From contig JAJRBL010000205.1 of the NCBI GenBank assembly GCA_028679485.1, forward strand, positions 1-5,863: a DNA stretch of 5,863 nucleotides, in the 5' to 3' direction. A program made the translations under genes and the position numbers. Shown here piece after piece: positions 1 through 5,863 of the stretch (positions are counted from its first letter, which is position 1; each line of letters starts with the position of its first letter). The stretch comes from Methanospirillum sp. (GTDB taxonomy: Archaea > Halobacteriota > Methanomicrobia > Methanomicrobiales > Methanospirillaceae). The notes beneath the pieces are model-generated. The model was not told where the DNA came from. It saw only the letters and a list, made by a program, of their open reading frames with translations, and searched no databases.

Positions 1-90
1 GACAAAACCATCATGTTACCATACAGGATTCAAGAATTCAGCAGAGCCGTGATAATTGAAAACCGGAAAAAAAGAAAAGATGGTAGGTAA
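1..90 (+). CDS. possible 3' end of a convergent gene (partial, unidentified)
   Basis: Plus-strand frame 1 is open from the window edge to a TAA at 88-90, giving 29 codons that end in the very basic tail ENRKKRKDGR. The other two plus frames close earlier (TGA at 50-52 and 57-59). An open stretch this short can occur by chance, and no family is recognisable, so this is only a candidate. If real, it converges on the cas1 homologue with one base between the two stop codons, and its Lys/Arg codons are the A-rich tract that gives the T-run downstream of cas1 on the other strand. The sequence left of the window would decide it. Confidence 0.3.
   Translation, partial: DKTIMLPYRIQEFSRAVIIENRKKRKDGR
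64..80 (-). terminator. T-rich terminator after the cas1 homologue
   Basis: Read on the minus strand, a T4-C-T7 pyrimidine tract starts about 11 bases after the cas1 stop codon. Archaeal RNA polymerase commonly terminates at such T-tracts without a hairpin. The tract may also be coding (Lys/Arg codons) for a convergent gene on the plus strand. Confidence 0.5.
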
Positions 91-91
91 A

Positions 92-1021
92 TTATCTGAT
101 GATTCTGAAGGGAACTTCATTATTCAATGACTGCACGAGGATGTCTATCTGCGAATCGATAACATCCAGCAGCACTGACTCAAGAAATGCCTGGATTAAC
201 TTCTCAATCACTTTATCATGGAGGATACACCTGGTTTTTCCAATCTCATAGGTATCACGCTTCAGCAGTCCGGATTGGATCAGTTCAATCGCTTTTTCAT
301 CGATCATTTTTGTTTTCCAGCAATTTACCAGGTCATTTACGAGAGAATTCTTACCCCGGCTGAGAAATCCCTTTGAAGGATGCAGGTGTCCTCCGATTAT
401 TGCCTTGGTGCAGGCAGATGAGAGCATACCATACCCAAACGATAAAACCGCGTTTACCGGATCCTGGGAGGGTCCCCCGGTTCTCCTTCTGAAATGATAT
501 ACCGGGTCGATGATTCTGCTGATTATCTCATAGTACATATCACGCACGAGTTGTTCGATGCGCCTTATCTCTTCAATTCTAACCATATTGTTTATCTCTT
601 GCGAGTATCCGGACAATATGTCCATCTCCCCCGAGAAGAGTATCGTATCGCCATGAACCGATGCGTACTTCTCTATCGCCAGGATCCTGGACTGGATAGA
701 CCCCTGTGCACATTCAAGGGCATACGAGTAGGTCAGAGCTGACTCCTGCAGTCGGCGGATCTCGTCAAATGCCGTGTACTCATAGGGGGTGATGTACCCT
801 ATCGGTTCACCGTCTGATTCGCAAAAGGAGATGAAAACACCCTGCTTGATCAATGTAGTCAGGGCGGATGACTGGATATTATGACCGCCGATTACCAGAA
901 AATGGGATAAATCCTCTATGGGAATCTCTGTAATGGTTCCCTTATGCTGAATTACCAGTTCAGTACGGTTTGATTTGATATGAGCCCCGAATCCTCCGAC
1001 TATCTTCCAGTTTATCTTCAT
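92..1021 (-). CDS. cas1: stand-alone Cas1-family protein with altered active site
   Basis: This is a Cas1-fold protein; canonical Cas1 is the metal-dependent integrase that inserts new spacers into CRISPR arrays with Cas2. From the ATG at 1021 it has 309 residues, normal for the family. The N-terminal beta domain shows IPIEDLSHFLVIGG and the following SSALTTLIKQGVFISF segment (about residues 34-66). The helical domain shows RIEQLVRDMYY (155-165), DPVNAVLSFGYG (187-198) and GFLSRGKNSLVNDLVN (218-233). Against the usual pattern GIEG..AR.YF / GFLH / SL..DL.E, the Glu (156) and first Asp (230) are kept, but the His is Ser (221) and the second Asp/Glu is Asn (233). Loss of two metal ligands suggests weak or absent integrase activity. 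No cas2, effector gene or repeat array is visible. The start is uncertain: GTG at 1063 (323 aa, overlapping the upstream gene) or GTG at 1033 (TGATCC five bases ahead) are alternatives. I chose 1021 because MKINWKIVGGFGAH matches the usual Cas1 N-terminus. Confidence 0.88.
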   Translation of the reverse strand: MKINWKIVGGFGAHIKSNRTELVIQHKGTITEIPIEDLSHFLVIGGHNIQSSALTTLIKQGVFISFCESDGEPIGYITPYEYTAFDEIRRLQESALTYSYALECAQGSIQSRILAIEKYASVHGDTILFSGEMDILSGYSQEINNMVRIEEIRRIEQLVRDMYYEIISRIIDPVYHFRRRTGGPSQDPVNAVLSFGYGMLSSACTKAIIGGHLHPSKGFLSRGKNSLVNDLVNCWKTKMIDEKAIELIQSGLLKRDTYEIGKTRCILHDKVIEKLIQAFLESVLLDVIDSQIDILVQSLNNEVPFRIIR

Positions 1022-1050
1022 GTGTTCACGCACTATTCGGATCAGCGGTA

Positions 1051-1977
1051 CTATCTGCAGCACTCTATCCAGAATCCGTCTGAATCACGGATATACCGGG
1101 AGCCGGTTTTTTGTTCCAGCTTTTCAGGGTTCATCAGGATGTCGGTGGCAGTGGTATCTGCCTCCCCTTCCTCGGAGAGGCCTTGTAATGCGATATGATC
1201 CAGTCCGTATCCCCCGGATACGATCGGATTTCCATCTGCTGAGGTCTGACCGTAGAGGAGGAGAATTTTCTCTCCCGATCCGTTGTTGATCCATACAAAC
1301 CGTTTTCCGGGAATCTGGTTTTGTGAGTCTGTACCTGGTTCGAGACCCGGTTTTCCCGTATAAAATTGTTTGCTCGTATCAGGGCAGGTCGTATGAAGGG
1401 TAACCGTATCGATGGACAAGATAAATTCTGTCTCTGCCTGGTTCACCTGACCGGTTTTTAATTCTATCGTCCTTCCGTCAGGATCGCGGAGATAGATGGA
1501 ATGATCGCTCCGGCCCGGGGTGTAGATCGATCCATCCAGTCCGGGATCTCCATACCGGAACGAGACCCCGGCGGAATCGAGATCCCATCCGAGGATCTCC
1601 ATGTCAACAGCCGGAGACAGTGAGCAGGAGAAGCCAAAGATGGTATTTCCATCAACCGATTTGGTAGCATCTGTTTTAGGATACCGCTGTTCGACGAGGA
1701 GGAGATCGTATCTGTCGTCGTGGGTCGATCCCAAGGCAATTCTGGAATAGTGATTTTGGATAGCACGTGATGACAATCCGCCGATCACTCCTTTAAATAA
1801 TCCCTGGCCGGAGACTGCCTTTCCAAAAAGACGGCCGGTTACTGACAGGTCTCCGGGGCAGACCGGCCCGAAAAACCTGATATGAAGGATATCCTGGTAA
1901 AATCTGGTACTTCTTTCCAAGCTGGTCACCTGTATGGCGATGTGATCAAGCCGGATATTTGCTGGTGCCATATTCAC
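1051..1977 (-). CDS. two-module VOC (glyoxalase/dioxygenase fold) protein, function unknown
   Basis: The 308-residue protein is built from two vicinal-oxygen-chelate modules, as in glyoxalases and extradiol dioxygenases. Module 1 starts at LDHIAIQVTSLERSTRFYQDIL (residues 10-31, shown by its His12 and FYQ) and ends at YLRDPDGRTIEL (162-173). Module 2 runs from about SIDTVTLHTT (188) through GLDHIALQ (258) to YIRDSDGFWIE (295-305). The DPDG..IE signatures place it in the ring-cleaving dioxygenase-like group, but that is only fold-level. The metal ligands are uneven: module 1 has His12, perhaps Glu96, and Glu172, with no His opening its second half; module 2 has His261 and Glu305, but Thr where the first His would be. 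I do not assign a substrate. It starts at GTG 1977, with GTGAT eight bases upstream; an ATG two codons in (1971) is possible. It lies 60 bp after pgk and its stop is 29 bp before the chosen cas1 start, so it probably shares a transcript with cas1. Confidence 0.85.
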   Translation of the reverse strand: MNMAPANIRLDHIAIQVTSLERSTRFYQDILHIRFFGPVCPGDLSVTGRLFGKAVSGQGLFKGVIGGLSSRAIQNHYSRIALGSTHDDRYDLLLVEQRYPKTDATKSVDGNTIFGFSCSLSPAVDMEILGWDLDSAGVSFRYGDPGLDGSIYTPGRSDHSIYLRDPDGRTIELKTGQVNQAETEFILSIDTVTLHTTCPDTSKQFYTGKPGLEPGTDSQNQIPGKRFVWINNGSGEKILLLYGQTSADGNPIVSGGYGLDHIALQGLSEEGEADTTATDILMNPEKLEQKTGSRYIRDSDGFWIECCR

Positions 1978-1985
1978 AGATCTGT

Positions 1986-1990
1986 ATCAC
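1986..1990 (-). promoter_or_regulatory. ribosome binding site of the VOC gene
   Basis: The minus strand reads GTGAT, part of the archaeal SD AGGAGGTGATCC, eight bases before the GTG at 1977. This spacing favours GTG 1977 over the ATG at 1971. The first base of the site is the last base of the adjacent stem-loop. Confidence 0.5.
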
Positions 1991-2025
1991 AGGTCAGCAG
2001 CAGGGAAAAATAATCTGCTGATCTG
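1990..2025 (-). repeat. stem-loop between pgk and the VOC gene
   Basis: The arms 1990-2000 (CAGGTCAGCAG) and 2015-2025 (CTGCTGATCTG) are inverted copies matching at 10 of 11 positions, around a 14-base loop. On the minus-strand transcript the odd pair is an A-C mismatch. The loop holds a minus-strand TTATTTTTCCC tract. The element could end pgk transcription or act in the leader of the VOC gene, since it touches that gene's SD. Function is inferred, not shown. Confidence 0.5.
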
Positions 2026-2037
2026 TATTGATCGAGA

Positions 2038-3264
2038 TCAGGAAAAACGGGCTGAGCTTTTTTCAAGGGCTGCAATGGCAGGCAGTTTTTTCCCGGTCAG
2101 AAATTCTATGCAGGCTCCTCCTCCGGTAGAGATGTGGGAAAACCTGTTGTTGTACCCCATTTTTTCTATTACTGCTGCGGTATGCCCGCCGCCAACAACG
2201 GAGAAATCAGCTTCTGCAGCGGCACGGATAATCTCGTACGTGCCTAAAGAAAACTCGTTCTCCTCGAAAAGACCGGCAGGGCCGTTTAAAACGACAGAAT
2301 GGGATCTCCTGATGATCTCAAGACAGGGAATAAGCCCCTCACTACTGATATCCAGGATCGGGCAGTCAGGTGGAATATCCTGTACTGCAACTTCAACCCG
2401 TGTTGCGTTTTTCCTGACCGCAACATGATCCGGGACAAATATCTTCTCGTTAAACCTGGACAATATCTCCCTTGCTATCTCTATCTGTCCGGTGTATCCC
2501 AGTTGTTCGATGAGATCGAGAGATGGTTCTCCAATGGCGATATTTTTTGCCGCGAGGAAGATATTTGCAACAACCCCGATGGTCACCACATAATCTGCAA
2601 TACCGTTCATCAGCACATGGCGGGCGACGTCAATCGAATCATCCACCTTGGTCCCGCCAAGAATAAAGGTTACTGGCCGGGGAGCCCCCCGGAATACCCT
2701 TGAGAGGTTCTCAACTTCTCGTTCCATCAGAAGTCCGGCGATAGCAGGCATTACTTCCGGAAAACCCACGATTGTGGGTTGTGACCGATGGGCGGTGCCA
2801 AACGCATCATTAATGAATATATCTCCCATTCTTGAAAGATTCCGGATAAGTAAGGTTTTTGCTGCCTCTTCAGGAGATACCTTCAGGTTCTCCTCAGCAT
2901 TGAACCGTACGTTTTCCAGCATGAGAACATCGCCGATATTCGCTTTTTTTACTGCTTCCCTGGCGTATGAACCGAATATATCATCAATAAACCGGACAGG
3001 TTTTCCAAGGAGCTCCTGAAGTCTCTGGGCGTGTGCATCGAGCGAGGTAAAATCCTTCTTTCCCGGTCTGCTCTGATGGGTGATGATCACTGTTTTTGCA
3101 TTCTCCAAAGCCTGTATGGTGTAGAGATGCTCCCTGAACCGTTTGTCGTCAAGGATAATTCCTGCCTGCGGGTCTATGGGCGAGTTAAAATCCACCCGCA
3201 GGAGCACCGTTTTTCCGGCAACATCTACATCTGATAACCCTTTAATCGTTGAATATATTCCCAT
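2038..3264 (-). CDS. pgk: phosphoglycerate kinase (archaeal type)
   Basis: Phosphoglycerate kinase (EC 2.7.2.3) reversibly transfers phosphate between 1,3-bisphosphoglycerate and ADP in the cytoplasm; in methanogens the flux is mostly gluconeogenic. The 408 residues are full length. Motifs in order are LRVDFNSP (22-29), THQSRPG (62-68), LENVRFN (116-122), DAFGTAHRSQPT (153-164), GGTKV with the conserved Lys (203-207), NGPAGLFE (327-334), GGGHTAA (358-364) and STGGGA (379-384). The first four build the substrate-binding N-domain and the later ones the nucleotide-binding C-domain. GGGHTAA instead of the bacterial GGGDSAA, and NGPAG instead of NGPMG, fit archaeal members. The ATG start is supported by AGGGAG four bases upstream. 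The gene has its own upstream region with a promoter-like box, and T-rich sequence plus a stem-loop follow the TGA stop. It shows no broken or missing segment. Confidence 0.97.
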   Translation of the reverse strand: MGIYSTIKGLSDVDVAGKTVLLRVDFNSPIDPQAGIILDDKRFREHLYTIQALENAKTVIITHQSRPGKKDFTSLDAHAQRLQELLGKPVRFIDDIFGSYAREAVKKANIGDVLMLENVRFNAEENLKVSPEEAAKTLLIRNLSRMGDIFINDAFGTAHRSQPTIVGFPEVMPAIAGLLMEREVENLSRVFRGAPRPVTFILGGTKVDDSIDVARHVLMNGIADYVVTIGVVANIFLAAKNIAIGEPSLDLIEQLGYTGQIEIAREILSRFNEKIFVPDHVAVRKNATRVEVAVQDIPPDCPILDISSEGLIPCLEIIRRSHSVVLNGPAGLFEENEFSLGTYEIIRAAAEADFSVVGGGHTAAVIEKMGYNNRFSHISTGGGACIEFLTGKKLPAIAALEKSSARFS

Positions 3265-3268
3265 ACGA

Positions 3269-3274
3269 CTCCCT
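3269..3274 (-). promoter_or_regulatory. ribosome binding site of pgk
   Basis: The minus strand reads AGGGAG, four bases before the ATG at 3264. The spacing is a little short but the match is clear, and it supports that start. Confidence 0.6.
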
Positions 3275-3331
3275 GATAACTCTCATTACTGGCAGAATGT
3301 AAAAACCAACGTACAATATTGACTGTCATAA

Positions 3332-3345
3332 TCCGATATAATCCG
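3332..3345 (-). promoter_or_regulatory. candidate TATA box of pgk
   Basis: The minus strand reads GGATTATATCGGAT, with the TTATAT core at 3336-3341. An archaeal start site about 25 bases downstream would fall near 3314, giving a leader of about 50 bases. The preceding BRE is not convincing. A second AT-rich site, the palindrome CAATATTG at 3314-3321, is an alternative that would give a leader of about 30 bases. Confidence 0.4.
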
Positions 3346-3363
3346 TTCGATCCTTCTTGAATC

Positions 3364-3383
3364 AGGGAGATGAAGGGAGATGA
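3364..3383. repeat. 10-bp perfect tandem repeat upstream of the pgk promoter
   Basis: AGGGAGATGA occurs twice, back to back (3364-3373 and 3374-3383). It lies between the ATP synthase terminator and the pgk TATA-like box, 22 bases upstream of that box. This is where an archaeal regulator could bind, but the repeat may be incidental. Confidence 0.6.
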
Positions 3384-3390
3384 GTATTGA

Positions 3391-3419
3391 CAAAAGAGAA
3401 AAATTAGACCTGAAAAAAA
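3391..3419 (-). terminator. terminator of the ATP synthase operon
   Basis: Two bases after the subunit D stop codon, the minus strand has T7 (3419-3413), followed by a second tract AATTTTTCTCTTTTG (3405-3391). Such paired T-runs are typical archaeal terminators. They mark subunit D as the last gene of the operon. Confidence 0.6.
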
Positions 3420-3421
3420 GA

Positions 3422-4051
3422 TTAAGCGGTAGTTCTCGCTTTGATCTTTTTCAGCCTGAAAAGTTCTTCCCGCTCCATCTCATCAAGTCGCATCTTGATA
3501 AAGTCACGAGCTTCAGAGAGTTCGGGAATCACCTTAAACTCCAGGGCATTGACCCGTCGTTTCGTGCTTTCGATCTCATCAAGAAGCCTTTTCATCGTTG
3601 TCTCTATCTCGGCACTCTTGATGATGGCTTCGACCAGTTCTTCAAAGGCTTTTGCCGTGTCGTCGATGACCGGGGTAGTCCCGATAACACCATAACCACG
3701 GTCTGCGATCCCCTTTCTGACCTGTGTTGAGGCGATCTCCGGCACTACCACTCCCATGATATTTTTACTTTTCAGGGTGATGTCCGGGTTTTCCCTGACA
3801 GAAAATGCTGCAGCCTTTACCCCGATTGAACCTTCAATCGTGTTAGCTATCGCCATCATCTCCTGTGCACGGGTATATTTCTCAAGCAGAGCACCTCTGG
3901 AGTCCTTTGCCTCTTCAAGCACTTTGAAGAACTCCATAATGAGTCCATCGCGCTTCATTTTGAGGATCTTGTAGCCGTTCTGGGAGAGTTTGATCTTCTT
4001 TTTGGTATTGATCAGTTCTGACCGTGTCGGCTTGACATCTTTCAGTGCCAT
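3422..4051 (-). CDS. atpD: A-type ATP synthase subunit D (central stalk)
   Basis: Subunit D is the coiled-coil central rotor shaft of the archaeal A1Ao ATP synthase, turning inside the A3B3 head and coupling ion flow to ATP synthesis. At 209 residues it is full length. The N-terminal part has VKPTRSEL (6-13), then a Lys-rich helix with KMKRDGLIMEFF (31-42). The C-terminal helix has the family signature RRVNALEFKVIPEL (165-178), and the chain ends in a charged tail. The long N- and C-terminal helices have heptad-like hydrophobic spacing. The ATG follows the subunit B stop by six bases; GAGTGA, overlapping that stop, is the most likely SD. It is the last gene of the operon, with a T-rich terminator directly behind it; no subunit G gene follows here. 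Confidence 0.95.
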   Translation of the reverse strand: MALKDVKPTRSELINTKKKIKLSQNGYKILKMKRDGLIMEFFKVLEEAKDSRGALLEKYTRAQEMMAIANTIEGSIGVKAAAFSVRENPDITLKSKNIMGVVVPEIASTQVRKGIADRGYGVIGTTPVIDDTAKAFEELVEAIIKSAEIETTMKRLLDEIESTKRRVNALEFKVIPELSEARDFIKMRLDEMEREELFRLKKIKARTTA

Positions 4052-4057
4052 GGAGGT

Positions 4058-5440
4058 TCACTCTGCCTTCTTGCGGTATTTTGGATGGTACTTCTGGATA
4101 AGTTCACGATCGATACGCACAAGTTGTTCTTCAGGAATATCTGCAAGCAGATCCCAACCAAGGTCAAGCGATTCGGCGATTGTCCGGTCTTCATCCTTAC
4201 CCTGCCTGACAAACCGGTTCTCGAACATCTCTGCAAATTCCAGGAACCGTCTGTCACGCTCTGATAATGCATCCTTTCCGACGATTGCAACGAGTCCGCG
4301 AAGGTCAACACCCTCTGCATATCCTGCATAGAGCTGATCTGACACTTTTTTATGATCTTCACGGGTGAAACCTTTTCCGATACCCAGGTTCATCAAACGT
4401 GAAAGTGACGGCAGAACGTTGATCGGCGGGTAAATACCTTTCCTGTGCAGATCACGGTTAACTACAATCTGCCCCTCGGTAATGTATCCGGAGAGATCAG
4501 GGATCGGATGGGTGATATCGTCACCTGGCATCGTCAGGATAGACAGCTGGGTAACTGAACCTTTTTTGCCCTTGATAATACCTGCACGCTCGTACAGGGA
4601 TGCGAGATCGGTGTACATGTAACCCGGGTATCCACGACGGCCGGGCACTTCTTCACGGGCTGCTCCTATCTGCCGGAGTGCTTCACAGTAGTTGGTCATA
4701 TCGGTCAGGATAACCAGTACATGGTATCCAAGTTCGAATGCCAGATATTCTGCAGTTGTCAATGCAAGACGCGGGGTGATGATACGCTCGACAGCCGGAT
4801 CATCTGCTAGGTTTAAGAAAACAACAGCGTGCTCAAGGGCACCGGTCCTCTCGAACTCGGCCATGAACTGGTTCTCTTCTTCCTTGGTGATACCCATTGC
4901 AGCGAAGACGACGGCGAACTCTTCATCAGATCCCGGAACCTTGGCCTGCCTTGCAATCTGCAGGGCGATCTCGTTGTGCGGCAGACCGGAACCCGAGAAG
5001 ATCGGCAGTTTCTGTCCACGAACAAGAGTGTTTGTCAGGTCGATGGTTGAGATACCGGTCTGGATAAACTGGCGGGGAGAACCCCGGGCCCAGGGATTGA
5101 TTGCAGCACCGGTAATCTCAAGACGCTTCTCCGGGACAATGTCAGGACCTCCATCCTTTGGCTTTCCGGCGCCGGAGAGGATACGTCCGAGCATGTCCTT
5201 TCCTACCGGCATCTTGATGGTTTCTCCGGTGAACCGCACCCCGGTGTCCTTTCCGATACCAGTGGTGGTTTCGAATACCTGGACAACAACGATCTCGTCA
5301 GAGGTATCAAGAACCTGCCCACGCTTTTCTGTTCCGTCAGCAAGCACAAGGTTTACGAGTTCCTGGTATCCCACCGGTTCGGTCTTCTCGACAAATACCA
5401 GAGGACCTGCAACCTGGGTGATAGTTCTGTACTCCTTCAT
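4058..5440 (-). CDS. atpB: A-type ATP synthase subunit B (non-catalytic)
   Basis: Subunit B alternates with catalytic subunit A in the A3B3 hexamer of the membrane-bound A1Ao ATP synthase and carries the regulatory, non-catalytic nucleotide site. The 460 residues are the normal length. It begins with the beta-barrel domain ([15 protein letters not shown], 4-18). In place of a Walker A P-loop it has [18 protein letters not shown] (148-165), which is diagnostic of the B subunit as against subunit A. Further signatures are [19 protein letters not shown] (244-262), [20 protein letters not shown] (264-283) and [14 protein letters not shown] (344-357). The C-terminal helical domain ends in HPKYRKKAE. 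The ATG directly abuts the subunit A stop (TAGATG), with a strong SD inside the end of atpA. The gene appears intact. Confidence 0.97.
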   Translation of the reverse strand: MKEYRTITQVAGPLVFVEKTEPVGYQELVNLVLADGTEKRGQVLDTSDEIVVVQVFETTTGIGKDTGVRFTGETIKMPVGKDMLGRILSGAGKPKDGGPDIVPEKRLEITGAAINPWARGSPRQFIQTGISTIDLTNTLVRGQKLPIFSGSGLPHNEIALQIARQAKVPGSDEEFAVVFAAMGITKEEENQFMAEFERTGALEHAVVFLNLADDPAVERIITPRLALTTAEYLAFELGYHVLVILTDMTNYCEALRQIGAAREEVPGRRGYPGYMYTDLASLYERAGIIKGKKGSVTQLSILTMPGDDITHPIPDLSGYITEGQIVVNRDLHRKGIYPPINVLPSLSRLMNLGIGKGFTREDHKKVSDQLYAGYAEGVDLRGLVAIVGKDALSERDRRFLEFAEMFENRFVRQGKDEDRTIAESLDLGWDLLADIPEEQLVRIDRELIQKYHPKYRKKAE

Positions 5441-5863
5441 CTAAGCCGCCTCCCGGAGTTTGGTAAACTCGGATTCCATTGCCTTTACAATTCCCTCGAT
5501 TTCAGGTTTGTATTCCTTGACATACTTGATCTGCGGAAGGTCGTTCTTTGCCTTAAGACCGGTGATCTGAGAGGTCATGACGCCTGCCTTGAGTGATATG
5601 TATGCCTGGTCAGCATAGAATTTGATTGCCTTGAGGATATCGAACTGTTTTGCCATCTCACAGAACGTGTCGACCGGGTCGAATGCGTTCTGCTGCAGGA
5701 AGATCTCACGAAGCATACGGGCTACCTCGATAGTAATCTGTTCTTCATCAGGAAGTGCATCAGAACCGACGAGCTGGACGATCTCCTGAAGTTCAGCTTC
5801 TTTCTGGAGAACTTCCATAGCCCAGGTTCTGAGCGGGTTCCATTCTGGAGAGACCTTCTCATC
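5441..5863 (-). CDS. atpA: A-type ATP synthase subunit A, C-terminal part (5' end outside window)
   Basis: This is the C-terminal 140 residues of the catalytic subunit of the archaeal A1Ao ATP synthase. The frame is open to the window edge, so the nucleotide-binding domain with the P-loop lies outside. Visible are the helical C-domain segments WNPLRTWAMEVLQKEAELQE, EIVQLVGSDALPDEEQ, MLREIFLQQNAFDPVDTF and, near the end, PEIEGIVKAMESEFTKLREA, all characteristic of A-type subunit A. The internal Met at 5818 is not the start, because matching sequence continues upstream of it. The TAG stop at 5441-5443 touches the atpB start, so the two are translated from one transcript. Confidence 0.95.
   Translation of the reverse strand, partial: DEKVSPEWNPLRTWAMEVLQKEAELQEIVQLVGSDALPDEEQITIEVARMLREIFLQQNAFDPVDTFCEMAKQFDILKAIKFYADQAYISLKAGVMTSQITGLKAKNDLPQIKYVKEYKPEIEGIVKAMESEFTKLREAA
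5449..5454 (-). promoter_or_regulatory. ribosome binding site of atpB within atpA
   Basis: The minus strand reads GGGAGG, eight bases before the atpB ATG, inside the last codons of atpA. This is the best SD in the window and suits the high expression expected for an enzyme head subunit. Confidence 0.7.

Noticed and set aside
1..1100. search for a CRISPR array or leader next to the cas1 homologue
   Set aside because: No repeated 25-40-base units with spacers are seen in the flanking sequence or in the rest of the window.
2299..3234. several plus-strand open frames opposite pgk
   Set aside because: They are antisense to an intact pgk with all its family motifs, and none shows a recognisable domain.
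3265..3421. possible small RNA or tRNA gene between atpD and pgk
   Set aside because: No tRNA-like arms or strong hairpin could be found. The stretch is explained by the terminator, tandem repeat, promoter-like box and SD.
3380..3730. 116-codon plus-strand frame beginning ATGAGTATTGAC, with purine-rich GGGAGA just ahead
   Set aside because: The purine run is the tandem repeat and sits too close to the ATG for normal SD spacing. Most of the frame is antisense to atpD and resembles no known family.
4052..4057. ACCTCC on the minus strand directly before the atpD start, complementary to an SD core
   Set aside because: It could in principle mask a ribosome site, but six bases is too short to argue from. 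No matching stem is evident beyond the hexamer.
4692..5444. 250-codon open frame on the plus strand, antisense to atpB
   Set aside because: It lies wholly opposite a full-length, motif-confirmed ATP synthase subunit B. Its Ser/Arg/Thr-rich, low-complexity composition is typical of an antisense shadow frame.

Overview
The window looks like a methanogenic archaeon of the order Methanomicrobiales. The evidence is an A-type (archaeal) ATP synthase operon ending A-B-D, an archaeal-type phosphoglycerate kinase, Shine-Dalgarno (SD) sites of the GGGAGG/GTGAT kind, and T-tract terminators. The family assignments come from motifs and are firm. The order is an inference from overall resemblance, and I cannot fix the genus (a Methanospirillum-like organism would fit).

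Layout: every confidently called gene is on the minus strand, so transcription runs from high to low coordinates. At the right edge is the C-terminal part of A-type ATP synthase subunit A. It is followed with no gap by subunit B and, six bases further on, subunit D. A T-rich terminator right after subunit D closes this operon. A non-coding gap of about 155 bp then carries a perfect 10-bp tandem repeat, a TATA-like box and the SD of the phosphoglycerate kinase gene (pgk). After pgk comes a 60-bp gap with a stem-loop, then a two-module VOC/glyoxalase-fold protein of unknown function. Last is a cas1 homologue ending at a T-rich tract. The first 90 bases may hold the tail of a convergent plus-strand gene.

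Functionally, the right two thirds is energy metabolism: ATP synthase and the ATP-linked step of glycolysis/gluconeogenesis. The left third is the unusual part. It holds a stand-alone Cas1 protein with no cas2, no effector genes and no CRISPR repeats in view, packed directly behind a VOC-fold gene. The Cas1 keeps the fold signatures and the catalytic-site Glu and one Asp, but Ser and Asn occupy two of the usual metal-ligand positions (His and Asp/Glu). It may therefore be a Cas1 kept for a role other than spacer integration. This is the main point worth following up.
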